From Phycisphaerales bacterium (GTDB lineage: Bacteria > Planctomycetota > Phycisphaerae > Sedimentisphaerales > Anaerobacaceae): a stretch of 64,000 nt of DNA. Shown here piece by piece: positions 43,332 through 51,428 of this stretch. Position 1 is the first letter of the stretch. Each line of letters starts with the position of its first letter. The notes under the pieces are model-generated. The model was given only the letters and a program-made list of their open reading frames with translations. It was not told where the DNA came from and made no database searches. Location of the stretch: positions 58,294-122,293 of the forward strand of contig JAUVYV010000004.1 in NCBI GenBank assembly GCA_030602885.1. Reading direction: 5' to 3'. Position numbers and translations under genes: made by a program.

Positions 43332-44287
43332 TTAACCAGGAACGCATCGTTGAATGTCATAGGAAACACACTGCCCACGTCGCCGGGTTGGCCGGGCCCG
43401 CTGCCCCGTGCAGGTATACCGCCGCAGGCCTCCCTTTCCTTCTTGGTCGGCTTATTCGGAGGTGCGGTTAGCCAGTACTGATAGATATTGTCCTTGTCGA
43501 TACCAACGTTGGGATATTTCTCAAACTCTACACTTACATCATTGTACAACACGTTCTGACCGTCACGCTGATGACAGGCGCTGTTGCCTATCTTGTCCTC
43601 ATCTCGGAATCCGCCTCTCGCCTCGGGGTCCCACTGCGTGCACAGGTCATCCGAACCCTTTTCGATCACATCACCATTCTCATCAAGCCAATCGACATTC
43701 GTATCAAGGTAAGGGTTTCTGTCCGCCGCAAGAGGACTGGCAGGATTACCGTTGGGAGTGATCGGGTACCCTTGTTCGGTGGCAGACAAATCGTAAGGCA
43801 TGTGCATCGCATAGCTGCAATAGATGGACGGCTTCCTGCCAAAATCCCATATCTCAGTAATATCCTCAACGTCCTCCGCCTCATTCGGATAGTCGGTGAG
43901 CCTGAACGGCTTTGTCCCAATATCGCCCTTACAGACAAACTGCTTGACCGTCATGTCTACATACTTGACCAGCAGCCAGAAGGTCGAACCTATTGTTGCC
44001 TTGTTGTCCCGTTCAAAGACAAGATTTCGATCAGCCAGGAAGACGTCGCCGTTTATCCTACCCAGAGTACTCCACTCGGTACTGAGGCCTGCATGCGGGT
44101 ATTCCTCATCGTTATCGTTCGAATAAAGCAGCATCGCCTTGCCGATACCGGAGAGGTTGGTCCCGCAGACCATTCGATAGGCAATCTGCCTCACCCTCGC
44201 CAGGGCAGGCATCAGAATGCCCATCAACAGAGCTATGATCGCAATTACGACCAGAAGCTCCACCAACGTAAAACCTTTCCTTTTCAT
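43298..44287 (-). CDS. Prepilin-like protein with N-terminal methylation/cleavage motif
   Basis: The 329-aa protein opens with a type IV pilin/type II secretion leader (RKGFTLVELLVVIAIIALLM), followed by ILMPALARVRQIAYRMVCGTNLSGIGKAMLLYSNDNDEEYPHAG, a pattern characteristic of the large prepilin-like families of planctomycetes. The globular part is of unknown function. It should be cleaved by a prepilin peptidase before Phe and inserted by its hydrophobic helix. AAAGGAG precedes the ATG and a strong terminator follows, so it is a single-gene unit. Its last codons lie within a duplicated palindrome. Confidence 0.9.
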   Translation of the reverse strand: MKRKGFTLVELLVVIAIIALLMGILMPALARVRQIAYRMVCGTNLSGIGKAMLLYSNDNDEEYPHAGLSTEWSTLGRINGDVFLADRNLVFERDNKATIGSTFWLLVKYVDMTVKQFVCKGDIGTKPFRLTDYPNEAEDVEDITEIWDFGRKPSIYCSYAMHMPYDLSATEQGYPITPNGNPASPLAADRNPYLDTNVDWLDENGDVIEKGSDDLCTQWDPEARGGFRDEDKIGNSACHQRDGQNVLYNDVSVEFEKYPNVGIDKDNIYQYWLTAPPNKPTKKEREACGGIPARGSGPGQPGDVGSVFPMTFNDAFLVNEHQNIGAAGS

Positions 44288-44761
44288 TTCTTTTCTCCTT
44301 TACCTTTCATGAGATTCGCAAATCCGGCCAATTTGAGCACACATTTGGGCATGCACCAAACCAAATAAATTACAACTTATTCCTGACTCGGTTAATTCAA
44401 CACCTTTTTTCTGCGAATCTCTTTAACGTTACGCTTTCGCTCAAAAAAGGCCGGTCAAAATCCTCAAAACCAAATCTTATCGGACTTGTTGACTTAGCTT
44501 ACATTTACCCGAATCAGCCGTCGATTCGAACCAACCGAAGCTAAGACACTTCTTTGAGGTGGGTAGATTCAGATATGAAAAACTTACTGAATATGATGAT
44601 AACGGCTTAAATTATGATATTCACTTTTTACCTACCAACCTCTACTATCAATATACATCCAAACCACTATCCTGTCAAACAAATTTCGGCAAAATTACGG
44701 ATTTCCTTGAATATTTTCCCCGTTTGCGTAACATCACTGTTTTTGGCTTGGAATCAAAGGC
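44288..44761. other. Divergent intergenic region with a structured element
   Basis: 474 bases between the prepilin-like gene and the UDPGP gene. CTTAGCTT (44493-44500) pairs with AAGCTAAG (44538-44545), with an inner GAATC (44511-44515)/GATTC (44523-44527) stem. The region 44559-44760 is AT-rich with no recognisable coding. Confidence 0.4.
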
Positions 44762-46189
44762 ATGGCCCCCGACAAAGACCTTCAAAATCTGAAAAACGTC
44801 CTGAAAAAACACAACCAGAGCCACCTCTTGGCCTTTTGGCCCCAGATGGACACCGCTCAGAAACAGAATCTGCTCGCCCAAATCCGCCGGCTCGATTTCG
44901 ACACAATTGACCAGTGGCTCGCTGATTACGTCAGGGACTACACACCCGCCCACCCACCACATCATTTCACACCTGCCCCATCCTATGCACCGGTCCCCGC
45001 AGACCCCGACCAGGAGAAAAAATACACCGAGGCACGCCGGCTCGGTGAAAAACTCACTTCCCAGGGCAAAGTCGCCGCCTTTGTCGTCGCCGGCGGCCAG
45101 GGAACTCGCCTCGGATTCGACGGCCCAAAGGGCAACTTCCCCGTCAGCCCCGTCAGGAACAAAACGCTCTTTCAAATCTTCGCCGAAACTATCGCGGCTG
45201 TCTCAGAAAAATATCATACCGTCTGCCCCTGGTATGTCATGACAAGCCCTCTCAACTACCACGCTACAAAAGACATCTTCGAAGCAAACGACTACTATAA
45301 CCTCGATAGAAAAAACGTCTTCATCTTCCGGCAGGGAACATTGCCGAGCTTCGACCTCGACGGCAAAATTCTCCTCGCCGAAAAGGATACAATTGCTTCT
45401 TCACCCGGCGGCCACGGCGGAAGTCTAAAAGCCCTCTACGACAGCCGCGCCATCGAAAATATGAAAACACAAGGCGTCGAATATTTAAGTTACTGGCATA
45501 TCGACAACCCTCTCGTCAATCTCTTCGACCCGCTTTTCATCGGCCTCCACGTCCTCGACGCAGCAGAAATGTCCTCAAAGGCACTCATCAAGACAGGCCC
45601 TTTCGAAAAAGTCGGAAACTTCTGTCTCATCGACGGCAAAGTCACTGTCATCGAGTACACTGACCTGCCGGATGACCTTGCGCAAAAGCAGAACCCAGAC
45701 GGCTCACTCCTCTTCGAGCTCGGCAGTATCGGCATTCACGTTATAAGCACCAGTTTCGTCGAACGCCTCAATAAAGACGGCTTCGCCCTGCCCCTTCACC
45801 GCGCCGATAAAAAAATACCACACATCGACGAAAACGGAAACCTCATCCGGCCCACTAAGCCAAACGGCATCAAACTCGAGTCCTTCGTCTTTGACGCCAT
45901 CCCCCTTGCCTCGAAATCCATTATCCTCCAGACCCAAAGGGCCGAAGAATTCGCCCCAACCAAAAACCTCACAGGTCTCGACAGCGCACAAACTGCAAGG
46001 CAAATGATGATTGACCGCGCCGCTGACTGGCTCGAAGCCGCCGGCGTCAACATACCACGAAAGCACGACGGTTCTCCCGACTGCATCCTCGAAATAGCAC
46101 CGGGCTTTGCCCTCACAAGAGAAGACCTCGCAGAAAAACTCGACCGCATACCTCGGATAGGACCCGGCGAAAAGCTTTGCCTTGACTAA
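44762..46189 (+). CDS. UDPGP-family uridylyltransferase (UAP1/UGP-like)
   Basis: The 475-aa protein is of the eukaryote-like UDP-glucose/UDP-N-acetylhexosamine pyrophosphorylase family: VAGGQGTRLGFDGPKGNFPV is the nucleotide-binding loop, PGGHGGSLKAL the second glycine-rich segment, and SYWHIDNPLVNLFDPLFIG the metal/uridine block. The C-terminal part IKLESFVFDAIPLA also matches UAP1-type enzymes. It should make a UDP-sugar from UTP and a sugar-1-phosphate; GlcNAc-1-P is slightly favoured by the UAP-like motifs. It is a single gene near the polysaccharide locus and could feed it. Confidence 0.87.
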   Translation: MAPDKDLQNLKNVLKKHNQSHLLAFWPQMDTAQKQNLLAQIRRLDFDTIDQWLADYVRDYTPAHPPHHFTPAPSYAPVPADPDQEKKYTEARRLGEKLTSQGKVAAFVVAGGQGTRLGFDGPKGNFPVSPVRNKTLFQIFAETIAAVSEKYHTVCPWYVMTSPLNYHATKDIFEANDYYNLDRKNVFIFRQGTLPSFDLDGKILLAEKDTIASSPGGHGGSLKALYDSRAIENMKTQGVEYLSYWHIDNPLVNLFDPLFIGLHVLDAAEMSSKALIKTGPFEKVGNFCLIDGKVTVIEYTDLPDDLAQKQNPDGSLLFELGSIGIHVISTSFVERLNKDGFALPLHRADKKIPHIDENGNLIRPTKPNGIKLESFVFDAIPLASKSIILQTQRAEEFAPTKNLTGLDSAQTARQMMIDRAADWLEAAGVNIPRKHDGSPDCILEIAPGFALTREDLAEKLDRIPRIGPGEKLCLD

Positions 46190-46252
46190 ACCACTTGAGC
46201 CACCGCCGGACAATTCAGCCACACAAAACTCCACTCCAGCTTCTTACTCCGG

Positions 46253-46281
46253 TTGATATTCTTCGAACACTGTGTTATACT
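46253..46281 (+). promoter_or_regulatory. Strong promoter of the sulfatase-GH28 unit
   Basis: TTGATA (46253-46258), exactly 17 bases, TATACT (46276-46281), with TG at 46273-46274 giving an extended -10. A leader of about 80 bases with paired segments follows. Confidence 0.7.
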
Positions 46282-46367
46282 ACCCTCCGTAACTCAGACT
46301 TGCTCAGGAAAGATGCCTGCGGGCCTGAAATGGGCAGGGGCAAGTCGCTATGTTAGGAGTCTTTGCA

Positions 46368-47822
46368 ATGCCAACCGAACCTATCAGCCGACGCTGTCTT
46401 CTTAAACGCTGTGCCGGTACCACTTCTGCACTTTTCTCCACTGCATTACTGCCGAATCTCGCACTTGCAGCCAAAGATGACAGACCAAATATCGTCCTGT
46501 TCGTAAGCGACGACCACGGACTCGATGCCCTTGGATGCTATGGAAATCCCGTCATCAAAACCCCGAACCTCGACGCCCTCGCCGCCGAGGGCTCGCGCTT
46601 CACCAATGCCTTCTGCACCTCCGCAAGCTGCAGTGCGAGCCGCTCCGTAATCCTCACCGGCTTGTACAACCACGCCAACGGCCAATACGGACACCAGCAT
46701 GACTATCACCACTTCATTACTTTCCCCAATATCAAATCACTACCCGTCCTGCTCACCGAAGCCGGATACCGCACTGCCCGCGTCGGAAAGTACCACATCG
46801 CACCCGAAGAAGTTTACAGATTCGAAACGGTCCTCAAGGCCAACAGCCGTAACTCCGTCGAGATGGCCGAAAAATCCAGACCCTTCCTGAATGCCGACGA
46901 TGACCGCCCCTTCTTCTTATACTTCTGCACCTCCGACCCTCATCGAGGCGGCGGAACCGCCGATGAGCTCCCGCACAAACCAGACCGTTTCGGCAATAAG
47001 CCCCAGGGCCGTCCCGGTGTCGAAACAGTCCGATACGACCCCAAGGATGTCATCGTCCCGCCCTTCCTCCCCGACATCCCCACTTGCCGAGCCGAGCTGG
47101 CACAGTACTATCAGTCAGTCTCACGCATCGACCAGGGCGTAGGCCGCCTCATCACTGCCCTCAAAGATACACGTCAATATGACAACACCGTCTTCATCTA
47201 CATCTCCGACAACGGCGTCGCCTTCCCCGGCGCAAAGACAACTCTCTACGAACCGGGCATGAACCTGCCCTGCATCGTCCGCGTCCCCGGACAAAAGAAA
47301 AAGAGTATCACCTGCGACGCCCTTGTAAACTTCGCCGACCTGACCCCCACCATTCTTGATATCGCCGGCGCAATGCCCAACGAAACCAAATTCCACGGCC
47401 GGTCATTCAAATCCGTAATTCAACAGCAGCACCCCGCCGGCTGGGACGAAACATACGCCTCCCATACCTTCCACGAAATAACAATGTACTACCCAATGCG
47501 CGTCGTACGCCGGCGCAAGTACAAGCTCATCTGGAACATCGCATACCCCTTACCTTACCCATTTTCCACCGATACCTGGGCCGCCCCAACCTGGCAGGCC
47601 GCGCTCAAGAGAGGCGATAAGTTCTACGGAAAACGCACCGTTGATGCCTACCTGCACCGGCCCAAATTCGAGCTGTACGACCTCGAAAACGACCCGGACG
47701 AAGTTAATAACCTCGCGAATAACCCGCAGCATAGCAACGTTCTCGAGCAGCTAAAGAAAAAGCTGATGGCTTTCCAAAAACGCACAAAAGACCCATGGCT
47801 CCTCAAATGGCAGTACGATTGA
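46368..47822 (+). CDS. Sulfatase, heparan N-sulfatase-like
   Basis: The 484-aa type I sulfatase has an exported N-terminus with a twin-Arg (ISRRCLLKRC). The formylglycine site is Cys88-Ser-Ala-Ser-Arg92 in CSASRSVILTGLYNHANGQYG, which closely recalls the sulfamidase/SGSH subgroup (then HDYHHF). Metal ligands are in FVSDDHG and ISDNGV. It would remove sulfate from a glycan in the periplasm after activation by a formylglycine-generating or anaerobic maturase enzyme not seen here. ATG 46368 has TTAGGAG upstream; ATG 46350 is an alternative. The GH28 gene 23 bases on suggests action on the same sulfated polysaccharide. Confidence 0.92.
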   Translation: MPTEPISRRCLLKRCAGTTSALFSTALLPNLALAAKDDRPNIVLFVSDDHGLDALGCYGNPVIKTPNLDALAAEGSRFTNAFCTSASCSASRSVILTGLYNHANGQYGHQHDYHHFITFPNIKSLPVLLTEAGYRTARVGKYHIAPEEVYRFETVLKANSRNSVEMAEKSRPFLNADDDRPFFLYFCTSDPHRGGGTADELPHKPDRFGNKPQGRPGVETVRYDPKDVIVPPFLPDIPTCRAELAQYYQSVSRIDQGVGRLITALKDTRQYDNTVFIYISDNGVAFPGAKTTLYEPGMNLPCIVRVPGQKKKSITCDALVNFADLTPTILDIAGAMPNETKFHGRSFKSVIQQQHPAGWDETYASHTFHEITMYYPMRVVRRRKYKLIWNIAYPLPYPFSTDTWAAPTWQAALKRGDKFYGKRTVDAYLHRPKFELYDLENDPDEVNNLANNPQHSNVLEQLKKKLMAFQKRTKDPWLLKWQYD

Positions 47823-47845
47823 CTTTCCGCTCAAGGAGTAACAAA

Positions 47846-49519
47846 ATGATACGCAAAAAACATCTCCTGCTGCCGGCCTGTATCCTCCTGGCCTGCTCAC
47901 TCGCCTCCTGTGCAAAAAAAACCACCGACCGCTATAGCATCACAGATTACGGCGCCGTCGGTGACGGAAAAACCATCAACACCAAAGCATTCATCGAAGC
48001 AATCAAGGCCTGCTCTGTCTCCGGCGGCGGAACCGTGATAGTCCCTCCCGGTACATACGTCACTGGAGCATTCACGTTACTCCCCGATATCACCCTCCAT
48101 CTCGAACCCGGTGCTACAATCAAAGGCAGCACCGACCTTGAAGACTATATGATCGACGGCAACAGGTTCGGCCTTATCAGGGCAAAGGACGCGAAAAACA
48201 TCGCCATAACCGGCCCCGGCACTATCGACGGCTCCGGCACTTCATTCATGGATACCACAACAATGAGAAATTATCCCGACTGGCAGGCGCCCGACCTCGA
48301 CCCAAAATACACCCGACAGGGACAAGACTACATGCACAAAAAATTCGGCACACAGGATGGCCCTTATGTCTATCACGCAAGACCTGGCCGCATCATCCGG
48401 CTGCTCAACTGTAAAAACGTCCTCCTCCGCGACATCACCATCACCGATGCACCAAGCTGGACCGTCCACTTCGACACCTGCAAAGATGTCACCGTTACCG
48501 GCATCCGAATCAAGAACTCCCTGCTCGTGCCCAACTCCGATGGCATTCACTGCACATCCTGCAAAAACGTTCAAATCTCCGATTGCGATATCTCCGGAGG
48601 AGATGACTCAATCGCAATAACCTGCATTGGTGACCGACATCATCAGGACATCCTCGGGGGCGAACCCTCCACTGCGGCAAGCTCCGAAAACATCACCGTC
48701 ACCAATTGTACCCTCCAGTCGCGCTCCGCTGGAGTCCGCGTCGGATACACCGGCGGCGATATCAAAAACTGCACATTCAAAAATCTCACCGTTTACGAAT
48801 CCAACAGAGGCCTGCTCGTTAACGTCCGGGGCTACGGCTCCGTCGAAAATGTCTCCTTCTCAGACATCACCATCGAAACTCGCCTCCACACAGGACACTG
48901 GTGGGGACAGGCCGAACCAATACACGTCTCTGCCGTTCCCGGCAAAGCCGACATTGAAAAACTCGGACAAATCAAAAATGTCCGCTTCTCGAATATCATC
49001 GCCGACTGTGAAAACGGCATCGTCGTCTTCGGCTGCGAGGAAAGCATCATTCAGGACCTCACCTTCGAAAACGTAAAACTAAAACTCAGGGACGGTCCCC
49101 TGAATAAATCATACGGCGGCAACATAGACCTGCGTACCGCCGCCGACCTCTCCAGCGCTGTCTTCGAACACGACATCCCAGGCCTCTACGCACGATACGT
49201 CGATGGTCTGAAAATTAACGGATTGGAAATAGACTTCCCCGAAGAGCTGCCACCGTTCTTCAACCACGCCCTCCATTGCGAGTACTTCACGAATCTGAAA
49301 ATCGATGCCTTAAAGGCAAGACAGCCGCAGCTCGCCGGCGTCGGCGCCGTAATTGCGCTCAATAACGGCTCCAATGTCACCATCAATAACTGCAGGGCAC
49401 CACAGGGAACCGACACCTTCCTCAAACACGCCGCCCTCGCCGGAAAAATAACCTTCGAAAAAAACGACCTCGCAAACGCCAAAAAAGCTGTTGAACCCGA
49501 AGACCAGCGCTTCAGATAA
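47846..49519 (+). CDS. Glycoside hydrolase family 28 (polygalacturonase-like) lipoprotein
   Basis: The 557-aa protein has a lipobox (SLASC, about Cys22), then the parallel beta-helix of GH28: ITDYGAVGDGKTINTKAFIEAIKAC, and the catalytic Asp set in VPNSDGIHC and SGGDDSIAI. The usual final basic motif is diverged (SAGVRVGYTGGD). It likely cleaves galacturonic or related alpha-linked acid residues. AAGGAG lies eight bases before ATG 47846, 23 bases after the sulfatase stop. With the sulfatase it forms a small polysaccharide-degrading unit. Confidence 0.9.
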   Translation: MIRKKHLLLPACILLACSLASCAKKTTDRYSITDYGAVGDGKTINTKAFIEAIKACSVSGGGTVIVPPGTYVTGAFTLLPDITLHLEPGATIKGSTDLEDYMIDGNRFGLIRAKDAKNIAITGPGTIDGSGTSFMDTTTMRNYPDWQAPDLDPKYTRQGQDYMHKKFGTQDGPYVYHARPGRIIRLLNCKNVLLRDITITDAPSWTVHFDTCKDVTVTGIRIKNSLLVPNSDGIHCTSCKNVQISDCDISGGDDSIAITCIGDRHHQDILGGEPSTAASSENITVTNCTLQSRSAGVRVGYTGGDIKNCTFKNLTVYESNRGLLVNVRGYGSVENVSFSDITIETRLHTGHWWGQAEPIHVSAVPGKADIEKLGQIKNVRFSNIIADCENGIVVFGCEESIIQDLTFENVKLKLRDGPLNKSYGGNIDLRTAADLSSAVFEHDIPGLYARYVDGLKINGLEIDFPEELPPFFNHALHCEYFTNLKIDALKARQPQLAGVGAVIALNNGSNVTINNCRAPQGTDTFLKHAALAGKITFEKNDLANAKKAVEPEDQRFR

Positions 49520-49560
49520 TTCGCAAAATTACATAAAAACAAATCCCACCCGGCCGACTC

Positions 49561-50610
49561 TTAAATTATCAGCATCGCGTCGCCGTAAGAGTAAAAACGA
49601 TACCGCCGCTCTATCGCATGTCTATACGCAGCGAGAGTTTCTTCCAGCCCCGCAAACGCACCCACCAATGCCAGTAACGTTGACCTCGGCAGATGAAAGT
49701 TCGTCACCATCCCATCGACTACCTTGAATCTGTACCCGGGCGTGATAAACAATTTTGTCGTCCCGCTCATTGCCTCGACCTTCACCGCCGCCGCCGCCGT
49801 CTCCAGCACCCGCACGCTCGTCGTCCCCACCGCTATCACCCTGCCGCCCTGCGCTCTGACCGCGTTGATTACACCGGCATTCTCCGCATCGATACTGAAT
49901 CGCTCCTCGTGCATCGCATGCTCTTCAAGCGTCTCAGCCGTCACAGGCCGAAATGTCCCCTCCCCAACGTGCAGCGTCACATACGCAAAAATAATGCCCC
50001 GCCCCCTCAGCCGCTCAATCAGTTCATCCGTAAAGTGCAGCCCCGCCGTCGGCGCCGCCACCGCCCCCCTCCTCGCCGCATAAACCGTCTGATATCGCGC
50101 CCTGTCACGCGCCGCCTGCTCTAAATCTGTCCCGCGCTTGATATAAGGCGGCAAAGGCGCAAATCCTATCCGCTCCAGTATCGCCTCCGCCGAACTCTCC
50201 GCCACCACCCTCAAAAGACACTTCCCCTCATCTTTCTTCTCGACCACCTCCGCCTCACAAAAATCCCGCCCCTCTGCGTCCTTCAAATATATGACCTCAC
50301 TTACCCTTAACCTCCGCGCCCCCTTGACCGTCACTTCCCAAAATCCACCCGAAACCTCCTCTAAAAACAGACACTCCACCTTCCCGCCGCTGCCACGCCG
50401 TGCAAAAAACCGCGCCGCCAGGACCTTCGTGTCGTTCAGCACAAGACAGTCACCGCCCCTCAAAAATTCGCCGATTTCGTCGAACCGGCTGTCAATAAGT
50501 CCGTCCCTCCCGCGCTCGAGAACCAGCAGTCTCGCCTCGCTGCGAACCCTCGCAGGCCGCTGGGCAATCAGCTCACTAAGCAGTTCATAATCCAGTTCGT
50601 CCGTCCTCAT
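49561..50610 (-). CDS. queA: S-adenosylmethionine:tRNA ribosyltransferase-isomerase
   Basis: The 349-aa enzyme transfers and rearranges the ribose of SAM onto preQ1-tRNA, making epoxyqueuosine. Family markers are LDYELLSELIAQRPA, LVLNDTKVLAARF, RYQTVYAARRGAVAAPTAGLHFT, TLHVGEGTFRPV, and FHLPRSTLLALVGAF. The length is normal. ATG 50610 begins MRTDELDYEL; an upstream TTG at 50616 is less likely. It stands alone, convergent with the GH28 gene, and no other queuosine gene is present. Confidence 0.95.
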   Translation of the reverse strand: MRTDELDYELLSELIAQRPARVRSEARLLVLERGRDGLIDSRFDEIGEFLRGGDCLVLNDTKVLAARFFARRGSGGKVECLFLEEVSGGFWEVTVKGARRLRVSEVIYLKDAEGRDFCEAEVVEKKDEGKCLLRVVAESSAEAILERIGFAPLPPYIKRGTDLEQAARDRARYQTVYAARRGAVAAPTAGLHFTDELIERLRGRGIIFAYVTLHVGEGTFRPVTAETLEEHAMHEERFSIDAENAGVINAVRAQGGRVIAVGTTSVRVLETAAAAVKVEAMSGTTKLFITPGYRFKVVDGMVTNFHLPRSTLLALVGAFAGLEETLAAYRHAIERRYRFYSYGDAMLII

Positions 50611-50790
50611 AGCCAAAAGTTATCAGACCTGCGCAAAAACCACAATCCAATTTCAAACCCCTCACAACGCCAATTTCCGCTCTTTTAACATTTTCTGCAA
50701 CTTGCTGCAAAAGCACCCCTGCTCCAATGACGATACACCCAGCGCGCAAGTCCGGCTTATATGGATGATTACCCGATAAGGGCTTAACAG

Positions 50791-50988
50791 ATGAACTCGA
50801 AAAGATATTTTGAGCAGAACGCCACCTCAATCGCAGCCCTCAACAGAAACGAGCTGACCAGACGCATCCGAAATTTCAGAGGCCGCTTCAAGCTCGATTT
50901 CACCGATGACTACCTCAGCCATATCACCGTTGACCGACTAAGACACATCCTCCTCGCCGCCCTCATCTCCGCAAAACCACACAACTGA
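50791..50988 (+). CDS. Small basic protein of unknown function (65 aa)
   Basis: The peptide begins MNSKRYFEQNATSIAALNRNELTRRIRNFRGRFKLDFTDDYLSHI and ends RLRHILLAALISAKPHN. It is helical, Arg-rich and without signal or membrane segment. AAGGG lies eight bases before the ATG, and the pattern of residues looks protein-like rather than random. I believe small proteins with an RNFRGRFKLDFTDDYL core recur in planctomycetes, but I cannot prove it here. No function can be proposed. Confidence 0.55.
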   Translation: MNSKRYFEQNATSIAALNRNELTRRIRNFRGRFKLDFTDDYLSHITVDRLRHILLAALISAKPHN

Positions 50989-51428
50989 CATTCCACTTTA
51001 CCACAAGTGGATTGTCTCCCTGAGCGAAGCAATGCAGCGCACTGCGCAACCGAAGGAACTCTCCTAACGGTCATCCCGACCGAAGTACCGACTTCGCGCA
51101 ACAATCCGGAATCCAGATATTTAGCCCCGCAATTTTATTGCGCGGGTCATAAAAACTTTCGCCGTGCCACCTGTCTCGATTTCGCTTATCGGGATTTTAT
51201 CCGCCATGAAGTTTACCCTCGGGATGATTCTTACTTGGCCTGCAACAGAGGGTCATTCCCCTGCCGGGTTTCCCCGCCACTCCCTTGGCGGGCCTGTATT
51301 CTTACCCCTTAATTCCTACTCCTGAATTCTAAATTCTGTACCATTTTCCCCTTGCCTTCCCGCTCTCTTTATGGTATAATCGTTCCCGAATGAAAAGTAA
51401 GCGGCCGGATACTTAAGGAGAAGGTATT
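50989..51428. other. Intergenic stretch with hairpin repeats and a promoter
   Basis: 440 bases without a gene. Contents: CCCGCAAT...ATTGCGCGGG hairpin near 51125, a CCCGCCA...TGGCGGG repeat copy at 51273-51292, and the promoter of the beta-helix gene at 51352-51380. Confidence 0.5.
51352..51380 (+). promoter_or_regulatory. Promoter of the beta-helix protein gene
   Basis: TTGCCT (51352-51357), 17 bases, perfect TATAAT (51375-51380) with TG one base upstream (extended -10). The ATG lies 48 bases downstream with AAGGAGAAGG before it. Confidence 0.65.

Noticed and set aside
44523..44532. GGTTCGAATC on the minus strand, like a tRNA T-loop
   Set aside because: The flanking sequence forms no acceptor, D or anticodon arm; the site is part of another nested inverted repeat.
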